Below, in pieces: positions 40,879 to 50,235 of a stretch of 64,000 nt of DNA. Each line of letters starts with the position of its first letter. Position 1 is the stretch's first letter. Under the pieces are notes generated by a model. That model was given only the letters and a program-made list of their open reading frames with translations. It did not search any database and was not told the DNA's origin. A program made the translations under genes and the position numbers. Source of the stretch: Saccharopolyspora flava (GTDB taxonomy: Bacteria > Actinomycetota > Actinomycetes > Mycobacteriales > Pseudonocardiaceae); NCBI RefSeq assembly GCF_900116135.1, contig NZ_FOZX01000002.1, positions 186,001 to 250,000 on the forward strand, read 5' to 3'.

Positions 40879-43800
40879 TGCGAAACCTGCCTCCCCGCGG
40901 GGTGGACCGGGCAGCTGGTGCGCGCCGGGCAGCGCGGGCAGTCGGTGTTCTCGCTGGCCACGTAGGCCGGTCCGAGGCTGGACTCGGCGGCGCTGTGCAC
41001 CACGTCGAGCCACACCTTGATCTTGTCCTCGTCGAGGGGTTCCTGCGCGCGCTCGGTGGCGGCGCCCTTGCGGTCGGACTTGGCGACGTAGAGCAGCCGG
41101 GCCCCGCCGGGCTCGTCGTCCTCGTCCCCGAACGCACCCAGCGCGGCGGCCAGCTGGTAGACCGCCAGCTGCGGGTGCTCCTCGGCATCGCCCTTGCTGA
41201 CCGGGGCTTTCGCGGTCTTGACGTCGACGACGACCGGGCGGCCCTCGGCGTCCTTCTCCAGCCGGTCGACCCGGCCGCGCAACCGCAGCCACGGCCCGCC
41301 CTCGCGGCCCTGCACCGTGATGTCGAGGTCGCGCTCCACGCCGATCTGGGTGAGCTCGGCGCGGGACTGCACCAGCCACACGACGAACGCGTTGAGCATC
41401 CCCTCGACGCGCTTGCGCTCCTTGCGGGAGAACCACGGCGCCCCGGCGTCGACGGTCTGCCACGCCTCGTCCAGGGCCTGGTGCAGCTGCGCGGTGTCGG
41501 CGCCGTCGGCGGCGGCCTGCACCAGCGCGTGCACGAGAGTGCCCGTCACGGCGGCGAGTTCGGCGGTGTCCTGCCCGCCGTTGCGCTCGACCAGCCAGCG
41601 CAGCGGGCACTTCGCGAGGATGTCCACTGTGGATGGAGAGACCTTCACCGGGTCGTCGCCGGTGACCAGCGGAGCGTCGGTGGACGGCGCGGGCAGGCCG
41701 TACCAGGTGTCCGGGTCGGCGCCGGGCACGCCGTCGGCGGCCAGCCGGGCCAGCTGCGTCGCGGCGCGACGCCTGCGATCCTCCGGCTCCTCCGGGTCGC
41801 ACACCACCCGGCGCAGCTCGCCGACCAGGTCGGCCAGCGTCAAACCCCGCTCCGGGCGGGCGATCGGGCGCTCCGCGGAATCCGGGTCGCTGTCCACGCC
41901 GTCGAGCTCGTCGAGGAACCGCGACGGCTGCTCGTCCTCCCCGCGCACCGCGCTGACCAGCAGGCTCCGCCGCGCGCGGCTGGCGGCGACCAGCAGCAGC
42001 CGGCGCTCCTCGGCCAGCAGCGGCGCGGTCGCCGACACGCGCTCGCCGGACATCCCCGACAGCACGTCGACCAGCTGCTCCACGCCGAGCAGCGACCCGC
42101 GCAACCGCAGGTCGGGCCAGCTGCCCTCCTGCACGCCCGGCACCGCCACCACGTCCCACTCCTGGCCGCTGGCGGCGTGCGCGGTGAGGATCTGCACCGC
42201 GTTGTCCCGCGGCGCCGTCGGAGCCAGCGAGGACCCGGCGATGTGCTGCTCGGTGAGGTAGTCGGCGAAACCGGCCGCGTCGTTACCGGGCGAGCGGTCG
42301 ACGAACTGGGCGGCGGCGTCGAACAGCGCCACGATCGCGTCCAGGTCCCGGTCGGCCTGGGCGCCGGTGACGCCGTGCCGCTCGGACTGGGCGACCCAGC
42401 GCTTCTCCAGACCCGAGGCCTTCCACACCCGCCACAGGGTTTCCTCGACGGTCTGGCCCTTGTCGACCGACTCGCGCGCGACCCGCAGCAGCGCGCCGAC
42501 CTTGCGGGCCGGCTCCGCGGCCGAGTCCTCCAGCGCGGCCAGCCGGTCGCCGTCCTGCAGCACCTCCACCAGCAGCTCACCGCTGGGACGCGCTGCGCCC
42601 GACGACGATTCGAGCCGCAGCAGACCGCGCCGCAACCGGCGCAGCGCCAGCGGATCGGCACCGCCCAGCTGCGAGGACAGCAGCAGCGCCGCCGCGTCGG
42701 CGTCGAGCTCGTGCGGCCGGACCGCGCAGCGCAGCAACGTCAGCAGCGGCCGGACCGCGGCGCGCTGCGACAGCGGCACGTCGTCGACCGGCAGCGCGAT
42801 CGGCACCCCGGCGGCCAGCAGCGCGCGCCGCAGCACCGGCAGCGACCGGCCCGTCGAGCGCACCACCACGCCCATCCGCGACCAGGGGATCTCGTCGAGC
42901 AGGTGCGCGCGGCGCAGCTGGTCGGCGACCCACGCCGCCTCCTGCGCCTCGGTGGCCAGCAACCGCACCTGCACGGCCCCGGCCGTCTCGTCCTCGTCGG
43001 ACTCCGGTTCGGCCAGGCGGCGCTGCGGCCCGTGCCCCGGGAGCCGGGAGGCCAAGCGCTGCACGGCTTCTCGCACCGACTTCGACATCCGGTGGTCCAC
43101 GGTGAGCACGGTGGTGTCCTCGCCGCCCGGATCGGAGTCGAGCAGGCAGCGCGGGTCGGCGCCGCGGAAGGTGTAGACGGCCTGGTCCGGGTCGCCGGCC
43201 AGGACGAACTCGGTGGCGGTGTCGCCGAGCGTGCGGATCAGCTGGAACTGCTGCGGGTCCAGGTGCTGCGCGTCGTCGACCAGCACGTACCGGACCCGGT
43301 CCTGCTCGGCGCGCAGCAGCCCGGGATCGGTGGCGAACGCCAGCCGCGCCGAGCCGACGAGCTCGGCGGCGTCCAGCGCCGCGGCCTGCGAACCCCCGGC
43401 GCCGCGCAGCAGCGTGACCTGCTCGTACTGGCGGCCGAAACGGCCCGCGGCGACCCACTCGGGACGGCCGTGCTCGCGGCCCAGGGCGATCAGCCGGTCC
43501 GGGTCGACGCCGCGTTCGGCCGCGCGCAGCAGCAGGTCCCGCAGCTCCTCGGCGAAACCCGGCACGGTCAGCGCGGGTTGCAGCGTCTCCGGCCAGTCGC
43601 GGGCGCCCTCGTCAACGTCGCCCTGGAGGAGTTCGCGGACCAGGGCGTCCTGGTCGGGGCCGTTGAGCAGCTGCGGCGGCGGGAGCTCGTCGCGCACGGC
43701 CTGCAGCCGCAGCACCGCGAAGGCGTAGGAGTGCACGGTGCGGACCAGCGGTTCCGGGGCCGTGCGCACGTCCTCGCCGGAGCCGGTGAGCAGCCGGGTG

Positions 43801-44057
43801 ATCTCGGTGCGCATCCACGACGCCGCGCGGCGGCTGGAGGTGAGCACCAGGACGTTCTCCGGGGACACGCCCCGGTTGCGGATCCGGTCGGCGGCGATCT
43901 CGGCGAGCAGCGTGGACTTGCCGGTGCCGGGACCGCCGAGCACGCGCAGGAATCCGAAGGAGTGCTCCAGCGCGCGACGACCCGCTTCGTCCCACGTCGT
44001 GGCGCGGCGCGCGGTCCCGGCGCGGCGCACGAGAACGGGCGAGGTCGCTGCAGGCAC
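40875..44057 (-). CDS. adnA: AdnA, helicase-nuclease subunit
   Basis: 1060 residues. Motor domain with motif [14 protein letters not shown] (39-51), Ia [27 protein letters not shown] (variant), [19 protein letters not shown] and a degenerate motif VI ([14 protein letters not shown]). C-terminal nuclease: [20 protein letters not shown], then VKTAKAP. The Fe-S cluster cysteines are C835-region (KCPLRWL) plus the last three [13 protein letters not shown] (about 1040-1052). The motif II change (DDAQ) and degenerate VI suggest a weaker motor than AdnB, as in mycobacteria. Confidence 0.92.
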   Translation of the reverse strand: MPAATSPVLVRRAGTARRATTWDEAGRRALEHSFGFLRVLGGPGTGKSTLLAEIAADRIRNRGVSPENVLVLTSSRRAASWMRTEITRLLTGSGEDVRTAPEPLVRTVHSYAFAVLRLQAVRDELPPPQLLNGPDQDALVRELLQGDVDEGARDWPETLQPALTVPGFAEELRDLLLRAAERGVDPDRLIALGREHGRPEWVAAGRFGRQYEQVTLLRGAGGSQAAALDAAELVGSARLAFATDPGLLRAEQDRVRYVLVDDAQHLDPQQFQLIRTLGDTATEFVLAGDPDQAVYTFRGADPRCLLDSDPGGEDTTVLTVDHRMSKSVREAVQRLASRLPGHGPQRRLAEPESDEDETAGAVQVRLLATEAQEAAWVADQLRRAHLLDEIPWSRMGVVVRSTGRSLPVLRRALLAAGVPIALPVDDVPLSQRAAVRPLLTLLRCAVRPHELDADAAALLLSSQLGGADPLALRRLRRGLLRLESSSGAARPSGELLVEVLQDGDRLAALEDSAAEPARKVGALLRVARESVDKGQTVEETLWRVWKASGLEKRWVAQSERHGVTGAQADRDLDAIVALFDAAAQFVDRSPGNDAAGFADYLTEQHIAGSSLAPTAPRDNAVQILTAHAASGQEWDVVAVPGVQEGSWPDLRLRGSLLGVEQLVDVLSGMSGERVSATAPLLAEERRLLLVAASRARRSLLVSAVRGEDEQPSRFLDELDGVDSDPDSAERPIARPERGLTLADLVGELRRVVCDPEEPEDRRRRAATQLARLAADGVPGADPDTWYGLPAPSTDAPLVTGDDPVKVSPSTVDILAKCPLRWLVERNGGQDTAELAAVTGTLVHALVQAAADGADTAQLHQALDEAWQTVDAGAPWFSRKERKRVEGMLNAFVVWLVQSRAELTQIGVERDLDITVQGREGGPWLRLRGRVDRLEKDAEGRPVVVDVKTAKAPVSKGDAEEHPQLAVYQLAAALGAFGDEDDEPGGARLLYVAKSDRKGAATERAQEPLDEDKIKVWLDVVHSAAESSLGPAYVASENTDCPRCPARTSCPVHPAGRQVSQ

Positions 44058-44170
44058 GCACCGAATGGAACCACGTCAGCGCGACAAGATCACTGCTGGG
44101 CACGCCGGTGTGTGGCCCGGTTATCTGGGATTTCCAACTGTGAATGCTGGGATCGGACTCCGGCGTTTGG

Positions 44171-44182
44171 TGGTACATACCA
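44171..44182. promoter_or_regulatory. DasR-like (dre) site upstream of the chitinase gene
   Basis: TGGTACATACCA is an inverted repeat with half-sites TGGT and ACCA separated by four bases. The Streptomyces DasR site has the same half-sites and spacing (TGGTCTAGACCA). It lies 105 bases before the chitinase start. DasR controls chitin and GlcNAc genes, so the match fits the gene. Regulation is not proven. Confidence 0.5.
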
Positions 44183-44286
44183 ATTTTGCGGTCTGGCAGA
44201 TTTCCTTCCGTCACCGGCCTCCCCCGCCTGTGACCTGCGAATTCGCGCACCCCGACAGCGCGACGCACCCCGAAGAAGGAGGAATC

Positions 44287-45279
44287 GTGAGCAAGATCCG
44301 CACGAGTCTGCTCGCCGGCGCCGCCGTCCTCGGCACGTTGGCCGCTGGAGCCGCTCCGGCCCTGAGCGCCGAAGCGCCCGCCGACGGCCCGAGCCCGGCC
44401 GCCACCAGCCCGGTCGCCGCCTCGCCGTACCTGTACAACGGCTGGGGCAGCCCGCCCGCGCCCGCCGACGTCATGAACGCGACCGGCATCAAGGACTTCA
44501 CCCTCGCCTTCATCAACTCCGACGGCGGCTGCAACCCCGCCTGGGACGGGCAGCGCCCGCTGGACGGCCAGGACAAGGCCACCATCGACGCGATCCGCGG
44601 TGCCGGCGGCGACGTGATCCCGTCCATCGGCGGCTACTCCGGCACCAAGCTCGGCGAGGTCTGCGCCGACGGCCAGCAGCTGGCCGCGGCCTACCAGAAG
44701 CTGATCGACGCCTACGGGCTCAAGGCCATCGACGTCGACATCGAGGCCACCGAGTTCGAGGGCCAGGCCTCCCGCGACAAGGTCGTCGAGGCGCTGAAGA
44801 TCGTCAAGGACACCAACCCCGACGTGCAGACCGTGGTCACCTTCCCGACCACGACCACCGGCCCGAACGAGAACGGCAAGGCGATGTTCGCCAAGGCCGC
44901 CGAGATCGGCGCGAACATCGACGTCTGGACGCAGATGCCGTTCGACTTCAACGGCACCGACATGGGCGCCGACACCATCTCGGCGACCGAGGGTCTCAAG
45001 GAGGCGCTGAAGGCCGCGTTCGGGTACGACGACGCCGACGCCTACGCGCACTCCGGCATCTCGTCGATGAACGGCAAGACCGACGTCGAGGGCGAGATCG
45101 TCGACCAGGCCGCGTTCCAGAAGATGGCCGACTACGCCAAGGAGAAGGGCCTCGGCCGCTTCACCTTCTGGTCGGTCAACCGCGACCGCCCCTGCAGCGG
45201 CGGCGCCGTCGACTCCTGCAGCGGCATCGACCAGGGCGACTGGGACTTCTCCAAGATCGTCGCCGGCTTCCAGGGCTGA
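44287..45279 (+). CDS. Secreted GH18 chitinase
   Basis: 330 residues from GTG 44287 with GAAGGAGGA upstream. A signal peptide (about 1-29, [20 protein letters not shown], ending SAEA) is followed by an acidic linker (30-55). The rest is a GH18 TIM barrel: the strand-3 motif [11 protein letters not shown], then the catalytic DxDxE as [10 protein letters not shown] (D149, D151, E153 by estimate), and [10 protein letters not shown] near the end. It hydrolyses beta-1,4-GlcNAc bonds of chitin outside the cell. No carbohydrate-binding module is attached. A perfect 13-bp terminator follows. Confidence 0.93.
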   Translation: MSKIRTSLLAGAAVLGTLAAGAAPALSAEAPADGPSPAATSPVAASPYLYNGWGSPPAPADVMNATGIKDFTLAFINSDGGCNPAWDGQRPLDGQDKATIDAIRGAGGDVIPSIGGYSGTKLGEVCADGQQLAAAYQKLIDAYGLKAIDVDIEATEFEGQASRDKVVEALKIVKDTNPDVQTVVTFPTTTTGPNENGKAMFAKAAEIGANIDVWTQMPFDFNGTDMGADTISATEGLKEALKAAFGYDDADAYAHSGISSMNGKTDVEGEIVDQAAFQKMADYAKEKGLGRFTFWSVNRDRPCSGGAVDSCSGIDQGDWDFSKIVAGFQG

Positions 45280-45314
45280 CCCAGGGGCGGCACCTCCCCC
45301 AGGCACCCCCGGAC

Positions 45315-45343
45315 ACGGCCCGCCCCTCCCAGGGGCGGGCCGT
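45315..45343 (+). terminator. Chitinase terminator
   Basis: A perfect 13-bp G+C-rich stem ACGGCCCGCCCCT with loop CCC, followed by CTCGCTG. It lies 36 bases past the chitinase stop. No T-run is present, as is common in actinobacteria. Confidence 0.8.
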
Positions 45344-45386
45344 CTCGCTGCAGGGCCGTGGTCGCGGAACGCCGCCCCTGCGGAGC

Positions 45387-45456
45387 GGACAGTTTTAGCC
45401 ATAACTGTCCACTGCCGATGTCCGAAATGTCCGGACAGTTATGGCTAAAACTGCCC
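45387..45456. repeat. Family A palindromic repeat, copy A4
   Basis: 21-bp perfect arms at 45390-45410 and 45433-45453: CAGTTTTAGCCATAACTGTC plus one C, and complement. The centre has GTCCGAAATGTCCGGACA. It is in the same orientation as copy A5, 215 bp away. Confidence 0.92.
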
Positions 45457-45601
45457 ACTGCCTAGGACTCCGGAGGCGAGCCGTCGCAGGACATCGGCAG
45501 CAGCTCCGATGCAGGGCAGGGGTGGGGGCTCCTGCGTCAGAGCAGGGGTGGCAGTTGGGTGCCGTGGCTTGGGTGCGGCATGGGGGCGCTCCTTGCGGAG
45601 G

Positions 45602-45672
45602 GGGCAGTTTTAGCCATAACTGCCCGAGGGTGGCGTCCGAAATGTCTGGACAGTTATGGCTAAAACTGTCCG
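45602..45672. repeat. Family A palindromic repeat, copy A5
   Basis: 18-bp perfect arms at 45605-45622 and 45651-45668 (CAGTTTTAGCCATAACTG and complement). The centre contains GTCCGAAATGTCTGGACA. It lies 57 bases before the start of the alkyltransferase-like gene. Confidence 0.92.
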
Positions 45673-45728
45673 CTGTCCTGGGCTCCGGCGGTGAGTCGTG
45701 GGTATTGGTGCTGCGGTAGGTTCGCGGC

Positions 45729-46016
45729 GTGGACGAGGAGACTTTCGAGCGGGTGCGCGCCGTGGTCGCGTCGATCCCGCCGGGTCACGTGCTGTCCTAC
45801 GGTGACGTCGCCGAGCTCGCCGGGCTGAAGACCCCGCGCCTGGTCGGGCGGATCATGGCCGAGGACACCGCGGATCTGCCCTGGTACCGGGTGCTGCGGT
45901 CGAACGGGACCGTCGCCGAGCACCTGCGCCACCGCCAGCTCGAGCTGCTCCGCGCCGAGGGCGTCCTCGCCGACGGCGGCAAGGTCCCCATGAGCCGGTA
46001 CCGCTGGCGCGACTAG
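45729..46016 (+). CDS. Alkyltransferase-like protein (ATL)
   Basis: 95 residues from GTG 45729, the MGMT DNA-binding domain alone (SIPPGHVLSYGDVAELAG; helix-turn-helix LVGRIMAEDT). In methyltransferases the acceptor Cys sits in PCHR. Here the equivalent stretch is LPWYRVLRSNGTVAE, with Trp in place of Cys, so it cannot accept alkyl groups. ATL proteins bind O6-alkylguanine and hand lesions to nucleotide excision repair. Its TAG stop overlaps that of hemD within one CTAG. Confidence 0.9.
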   Translation: MDEETFERVRAVVASIPPGHVLSYGDVAELAGLKTPRLVGRIMAEDTADLPWYRVLRSNGTVAEHLRHRQLELLRAEGVLADGGKVPMSRYRWRD

Positions 46017-46828
46017 CGCCGCGGAAGCCGCTCCTCCACCAGCTTGACCAGCGCCGCGGTCCGGGAGCGGTCCGGGATCTCGTGCGGCAGACCGGCTTTC
46101 GCGATCGGGGCGGCCGTGACCGGGCCGACGCAGGCGATGAGGACGTTCTCCCGCAACGCCTTCCGCAGCGCCTCGCCGCGATCCGTGCGGTCGGCGCGGG
46201 CCAGGAAGTTCGTCGCGGCCGGGGCGCTGGTGAACGGCAGCGCGTCCACCTCGCCGGCGATGACGGCGTCGATGAGCCGGTCCAGCGCGTCCAGGTCCAC
46301 CGGGTCGGTCCAGCGGTAGACCGTCACCGGCACGACCTCCGCCCCGGCGTCGGTGAGCACCCGGCGGAACTCCAGCATCGGATCGCCGTGGACCTGCAGC
46401 ACCACCCGCTTGCCCGCGACACCCTGCTCCAGCAGGTGGGCCAGGATCTCCGCGGACTCCTCCGTCGGCGACGTCCACTCCTCGCGCAGCCCGACGCCGC
46501 GCACCGCGCCCTTGGCCTTCGCGCCGCGCGCCACCACGCGGGAGTCCCGCAGGTGCTCGACCAGCTCGTCGCCGGACGCCTCGAACCAGCCCCGGAAACC
46601 CATGCCGGTGATCGCCACGACGAAGTCCACCGGAGCCGACAGCACTCGCCGCGTCGCGGCCGCGAGCTCGCCGTCCTCCGGCAGCGGAACCGTGTGCATG
46701 GCGGCGCCGAACAGCACGCGGGCACCCCGGCGGGCCAGCAGGTTGCCGATCTCCTCGGCCTTGCGCTCCGCCGTGATCCCGATCGTGAAACCGCTCAACA
46801 CGTCCTGCACGCGCTTATCGTCACACAC
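46013..46828 (-). CDS. hemD: Uroporphyrinogen-III synthase-like protein
   Basis: 271 residues from GTG 46828 (another in-frame GTG at 46810 gives VQDVLSGFTIGIT). The two-domain HemD fold is visible: domain 1 with GFTIGITAERKAEEIGNLLA, linker VVARGAKAKGAVRGVGLREE, domain 2 with VPVTVYRWTDPVD, then FTSAPAATNFLARA and the end VLIACVGPVTAAPIAKAG. It closes the hydroxymethylbilane ring in heme and corrin synthesis. It is separate from other hem genes, which could mean a paralogue. There is no winged-helix extension. Confidence 0.8.
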   Translation of the reverse strand: MCDDKRVQDVLSGFTIGITAERKAEEIGNLLARRGARVLFGAAMHTVPLPEDGELAAATRRVLSAPVDFVVAITGMGFRGWFEASGDELVEHLRDSRVVARGAKAKGAVRGVGLREEWTSPTEESAEILAHLLEQGVAGKRVVLQVHGDPMLEFRRVLTDAGAEVVPVTVYRWTDPVDLDALDRLIDAVIAGEVDALPFTSAPAATNFLARADRTDRGEALRKALRENVLIACVGPVTAAPIAKAGLPHEIPDRSRTAALVKLVEERLPRR

Positions 46829-46856
46829 CCGGCCACCGGGCCGAGAAAATCGTGAC

Positions 46857-47654
46857 TTACAGGACTTCCAGCACCATTTGGGACGCGCGTTCCAGTCCCG
46901 TGAGCGTTTTCGCAGAAGAGCGCGGGTGCAGCGAGTGGACCGCGAGCCGGAACAGCAGGGCGCGCAGCAGCGCCTGCGGCCAGTCGGTCAGGTGCGACCA
47001 GCGCTCCACGATCGCCGGGTCGGCGCCGCCCCACGCCAGCGAGTCCACGACCACCACGGCCGCGGCCCACTCGGCGGGCCGCCAGTAGGCGTTGAAGTCG
47101 ATCACGCCGGGCGAGGCGTCCCCGGCGAAGAGCACGTTGCCGAACAGGTCGCCGTGCACCACCTGCGGCTGCAGCTGCACCGGGCGCCGCGAGCCGGCCA
47201 GCACGTCGTAGAGCCTGCCGCCCTTCTCCTGCGGCAGCACGTACTCCTCCTCGCCCCACGCCATCCGGTCGGCCAGGGCGTAGATGTCCTGCCGCAGCTG
47301 CAGGAACCGCGGCCGCGACAGGTACCGGCTGGCCGCGTGCAGCCGCAGCGACATGGCCACGACCTCGTCGTGCCGCGGCTCGGGACGGCCCATGACGTCG
47401 CGGCTGGCGGACCAGCCCGACACCACCCAGCGCCCGTCGGTGGAGCGCACCGGGCGCGAGACCCGGATGTCGTCGGGTTCGAGCACGTCGAGGGTCTGGG
47501 CCACCCACGCGGCCTCGGCGGTGTTGGCGGCCGGCTTGAGCACGATCTCGCCGCATCGCCACGCGACCGCGCCCTCCAGCGCCTCCGGCTCCTCGACTCG
47601 CGCGCCGAACGCCGCGCACACGTGCGGCGGTGGCGGCTCCGGCGTAGCACTCAC
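46857..47654 (-). CDS. TIGR02569 family protein (aminoglycoside phosphotransferase-like)
   Basis: 265 residues from GTG 47654 (VSATPEPPPPHVCAAFGARV). The central VVHGDLFGNVLFAGDASPGV and IDFNAYWRPAEWAA are the catalytic HGDxxxxN and DF-type motifs of the APH/choline kinase fold (about residues 170-205). The N-lobe nucleotide loop is short, as in the actinobacterial TIGR02569 group, whose substrate is unknown. It sits between hemD and moeZ, and I recall a similar gene (Rv3205c) next to the moeB/moeZ-type gene Rv3206c. Confidence 0.82.
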   Translation of the reverse strand: MSATPEPPPPHVCAAFGARVEEPEALEGAVAWRCGEIVLKPAANTAEAAWVAQTLDVLEPDDIRVSRPVRSTDGRWVVSGWSASRDVMGRPEPRHDEVVAMSLRLHAASRYLSRPRFLQLRQDIYALADRMAWGEEEYVLPQEKGGRLYDVLAGSRRPVQLQPQVVHGDLFGNVLFAGDASPGVIDFNAYWRPAEWAAAVVVVDSLAWGGADPAIVERWSHLTDWPQALLRALLFRLAVHSLHPRSSAKTLTGLERASQMVLEVL

Positions 47655-47710
47655 GCGCCAGACGCTACCTCGAAGATCGGCGTTTCGGCAGCAGGCGCTC
47701 CGCGAAAACG

Positions 47711-47753
47711 CGAGAGCGGTGCGCCGGTCGGCAGAACCGGCGCACCGCTCTCG
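47711..47753 (-). terminator. moeZ terminator
   Basis: A perfect 18-bp stem CGAGAGCGGTGCGCCGGT with a 7-base loop, 10 bases past the moeZ stop on the minus strand. It is one of the longest simple hairpins in the window outside the repeat families. Confidence 0.85.
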
Positions 47754-47763
47754 ACGGTCTCGA

Positions 47764-48936
47764 TCAGTAGGTCGGCAGGCTGGTGTCGACCTGGTTGGCC
47801 CAGCCCAGGACGCCGCCGCCGACGTGCACGGCGTCGGAGAACCCGGCCTTGTGCAGGGCCGCGAGGGCCTCGGCGGAACGCCCACCGGACTTGCAGTGCA
47901 GGACGATCTTGCGGTCCTGCGGCAGCTCGGACAGCGCCTCACCGGAGAGGATGCGGTCCTTCGGGATCAGCTTCGAGCCCTCGATCTTGACGATCTCGTA
48001 CTCGTGCGGCTCGCGGACGTCGATCAGCTCGAACTTCTCGCCCCGATCGAACATGTCCTTGAGCTCCTGCGGCGTGATGGTGCTGTTGGCCGCCGCCTGC
48101 TGCGCGTCGTCGGAGACCACGCCGCAGAACGCCTCGTAGTCGATCAGCTCGCTGACCGGGGTGGCGTTCGGGTCCTTGCGGATCTTGACGGTGCGGTAGC
48201 TCATCTCCAGCGCGTCGTAGATCATCAGCCGGCCGAGCAGCGTCTCACCGATGCCGGTGATCAGCTTGATGGCCTCGTTGACCATGATCGAACCGATGGA
48301 GGCGCACAGCACGCCCAGCACGCCGCCCTCGGCGCAGGACGGCACCATCCCGGGCGGCGGGGGCTCGGGGTAGAGGTCGCGGTAGTTCGGGCCGTACTGG
48401 TCCCAGAACACGCTGGCCTGACCCTCGAAGCGGAAGATCGAGCCCCACACGTACGGCTTGCCGAGCAGAACGGCCGCGTCGTTGACCAGGTACCGGGTGG
48501 CGAAGTTGTCCGTGCCGTCCAGGATCAGGTCGTAGTCCCGGAAGATGTCCAGGGCGTTGTCCGAGGTCAGGTGCGTCTTGTGCAGGTTGACCTGCACGTA
48601 GGGGTTGACCTCGGCGATCGAGTCCTTGGCGGACTCGGCCTTGGGACGGCCCAGGTCGGACTGCCCGTGGATGATCTGGCGGTGCAGGTTCGACTCGTCG
48701 ACCTCGTCGAACTCGACGATGCCGAGCGTGCCGACGCCCGCTGCGGCCAGGTACAGAAGCGCCGGGCTGCCGAGCCCGCCGGCGCCGACCACCAGGACCT
48801 TGGCGTTCTTCAGCCGCTTCTGCCCGTCCATCCCGACGTCCGGGATGATCAGGTGGCGGCTGTAGCGCGCGACCTCTTCCTTGGTCAGCTCCGACGCCGG
48901 CTCGACCAGCGGCGGTAGCGACGTTGCGCCGGACAT
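47764..48936 (-). CDS. moeZ: Adenylyltransferase/sulfurtransferase MoeZ
   Basis: 390 residues from ATG 48936 with GGAGGAGCTGGGA upstream. The N-terminal ThiF/MoeB domain has VVGAGGLGSPALLYLAAAG (about 43-61), DEVDESNLHRQIIHG and a Cys near YEAFCGV. The C-terminal rhodanese domain has the active Cys in LHCKSGGRSAEALA (about 342-355). It adenylates and thiolates the C-terminus of sulfur-carrier proteins such as MoaD, ThiS or CysO for molybdopterin, thiamine or cysteine synthesis. A single moeZ serving several carriers is known in actinobacteria. Confidence 0.93.
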   Translation of the reverse strand: MSGATSLPPLVEPASELTKEEVARYSRHLIIPDVGMDGQKRLKNAKVLVVGAGGLGSPALLYLAAAGVGTLGIVEFDEVDESNLHRQIIHGQSDLGRPKAESAKDSIAEVNPYVQVNLHKTHLTSDNALDIFRDYDLILDGTDNFATRYLVNDAAVLLGKPYVWGSIFRFEGQASVFWDQYGPNYRDLYPEPPPPGMVPSCAEGGVLGVLCASIGSIMVNEAIKLITGIGETLLGRLMIYDALEMSYRTVKIRKDPNATPVSELIDYEAFCGVVSDDAQQAAANSTITPQELKDMFDRGEKFELIDVREPHEYEIVKIEGSKLIPKDRILSGEALSELPQDRKIVLHCKSGGRSAEALAALHKAGFSDAVHVGGGVLGWANQVDTSLPTY

Positions 48937-49104
48937 TCCCAGCTCCTCCTCCGGTGGCGGCACCGATCGCGAGGCGCGGCCGATGCCTTCAAAAGCGTCC
49001 ACGTGTTACTCAAGAAGTAACACGGAATCTGCAACGCCAGCCTGAACGATCCGATTCCCCAACCCAAGCGGCTCCCAGCATCCGGGACGCCCCGGACGGG
49101 CGAA

Positions 49105-50136
49105 TCAGAAGCCCGGGGCGACCGGGAACGGCCAGGCGTTCGGACGGCAGACGAAGCCGTTCGCGTCGATCGGAGTCCCCTGGTCGGCGACCTGGTTGAG
49201 GTCGTGCAGCTCGTTGTTCGACACGCTGAAGGTCTGCTGCATCATCACCGGCGCCAGCGCGCCCTGACCGGGGCAGCCGACGTGCTTGTTACCGAAGACG
49301 TGGCCGACCTCATGGTTGATCTGGTACCGGCGGTAGTTGCCGATGTCACCCTCGAAGGCCACCGCGCCGCGCACCCACCGGGCCGCGTTGAGGTAGACCA
49401 TGTCGCCCTTGCGGCACGAGCTGTCGTAGGGCACGCCGTCGGTGTAGTCGCAGGCCTCGCGGGCCGTCTGCTGGCTGACCAGGATCACCCGGAAGTCCGG
49501 GCGCGGGCCGCTGTCGTCGACGCGCTGCAGCGAGATGCCGCCTGCCTGCGGGTTGGTCCAGCTGCGCGGGTCCGACAGCGTCGTCTGCACCAGGTTGCCG
49601 AAGTCGGCGTTCGGGTCGGGGATCTGCACGCCGACCTCGATCTCGACGCTGTAGCGGTAGAGCTGGCCGGTGCCCACGACCGGCGAGGTCCCGGGCAGCA
49701 CCTGGTAGGTGCGGGCGCCGGTCTCCGGGATCGGACCGCCCGGCGGCAGGTCCGCGGAGAACATGTTCACCGGGAAGGTCTGGCTCGGCGGCGCCTCGCG
49801 CACCAGCGGCTCGCCCGGTCCCTGCTCGGCGATCGGCGGCGGTCCGGTCAGGGCCGCGTTGACGTCGCCCGGGCGCACGGTCTGCAGCACCGCCAGCGCG
49901 GTGATCACCACCAGCAGCGGCAGCGCGTAGACCCGCCAGCCGTAGCGGCCGAGCACGCTCTTGCGGTGCCGGGCCCGGTAGCGGCCCTCCGGCTTCCAGG
50001 ACGCGGCCAGCGGCTCCCCCCGGGGCGCCTCGCCGCGCCGGCGCGGTCGGTCCGACAGACCACGCGACTCGCTCGCGGACCGTTCCGCCGGGTGGCGGTC
50101 ATCGGGGTCGCGGGGAGGCTGCGGCGGGCGCGTCAC
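49105..50136 (-). CDS. DUF3152 membrane-anchored metalloprotease-like protein
   Basis: 343 residues. An N-terminal basic and Pro/Arg-rich segment leads to one membrane helix (about 74-95, GWRVYALPLLVVITALAVLQ). The extracellular domain has the zinc motif HEVGHVFGNKHVGCPG (around residue 275), with a third His in place as in metzincins. Two Cys pairs are likely disulfides. The family is typical of actinobacteria; the substrate is unknown. Codons are normal for the region. Confidence 0.88.
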   Translation of the reverse strand: MTRPPQPPRDPDDRHPAERSASESRGLSDRPRRRGEAPRGEPLAASWKPEGRYRARHRKSVLGRYGWRVYALPLLVVITALAVLQTVRPGDVNAALTGPPPIAEQGPGEPLVREAPPSQTFPVNMFSADLPPGGPIPETGARTYQVLPGTSPVVGTGQLYRYSVEIEVGVQIPDPNADFGNLVQTTLSDPRSWTNPQAGGISLQRVDDSGPRPDFRVILVSQQTAREACDYTDGVPYDSSCRKGDMVYLNAARWVRGAVAFEGDIGNYRRYQINHEVGHVFGNKHVGCPGQGALAPVMMQQTFSVSNNELHDLNQVADQGTPIDANGFVCRPNAWPFPVAPGF

Positions 50137-50235
50137 CCCACTAGCGTGCCACAGCCCGACCAGCCCACTTCGTCACACCGGCCACTGCGCGTGAGCATCG
50201 CCCGGAAGATCACTCGTGTTGCGCAACCGGGTGTT

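Larger units (their letters stand above)
45280..45728. other. 449-bp intergenic region
   Basis: No gene is supported. It holds the chitinase terminator at 45315, family A copies at 45387 and 45602, and a 145-bp spacer between them with no recognised feature. It ends with the promoter region of the alkyltransferase-like gene. Confidence 0.75.

Noticed and set aside
36979..40965. A plus-strand frame of 1328 codons opposite adnB
   Set aside because: It is a shadow of the helicase gene, with low-complexity Arg/Gly/Val composition. AdnB motifs on the minus strand are complete.
40875..44057. Reading adnA as an inactive pseudogene because of motif changes
   Set aside because: The frame is full length and the nuclease and Fe-S motifs are intact. 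A weaker motor in AdnA is normal for the AdnAB family.
40902..45398. A plus-strand frame of 1498 codons opposite adnA and across the chitinase
   Set aside because: It spans an established minus gene and runs through a different frame of the plus-strand chitinase, which cannot be coding in both.
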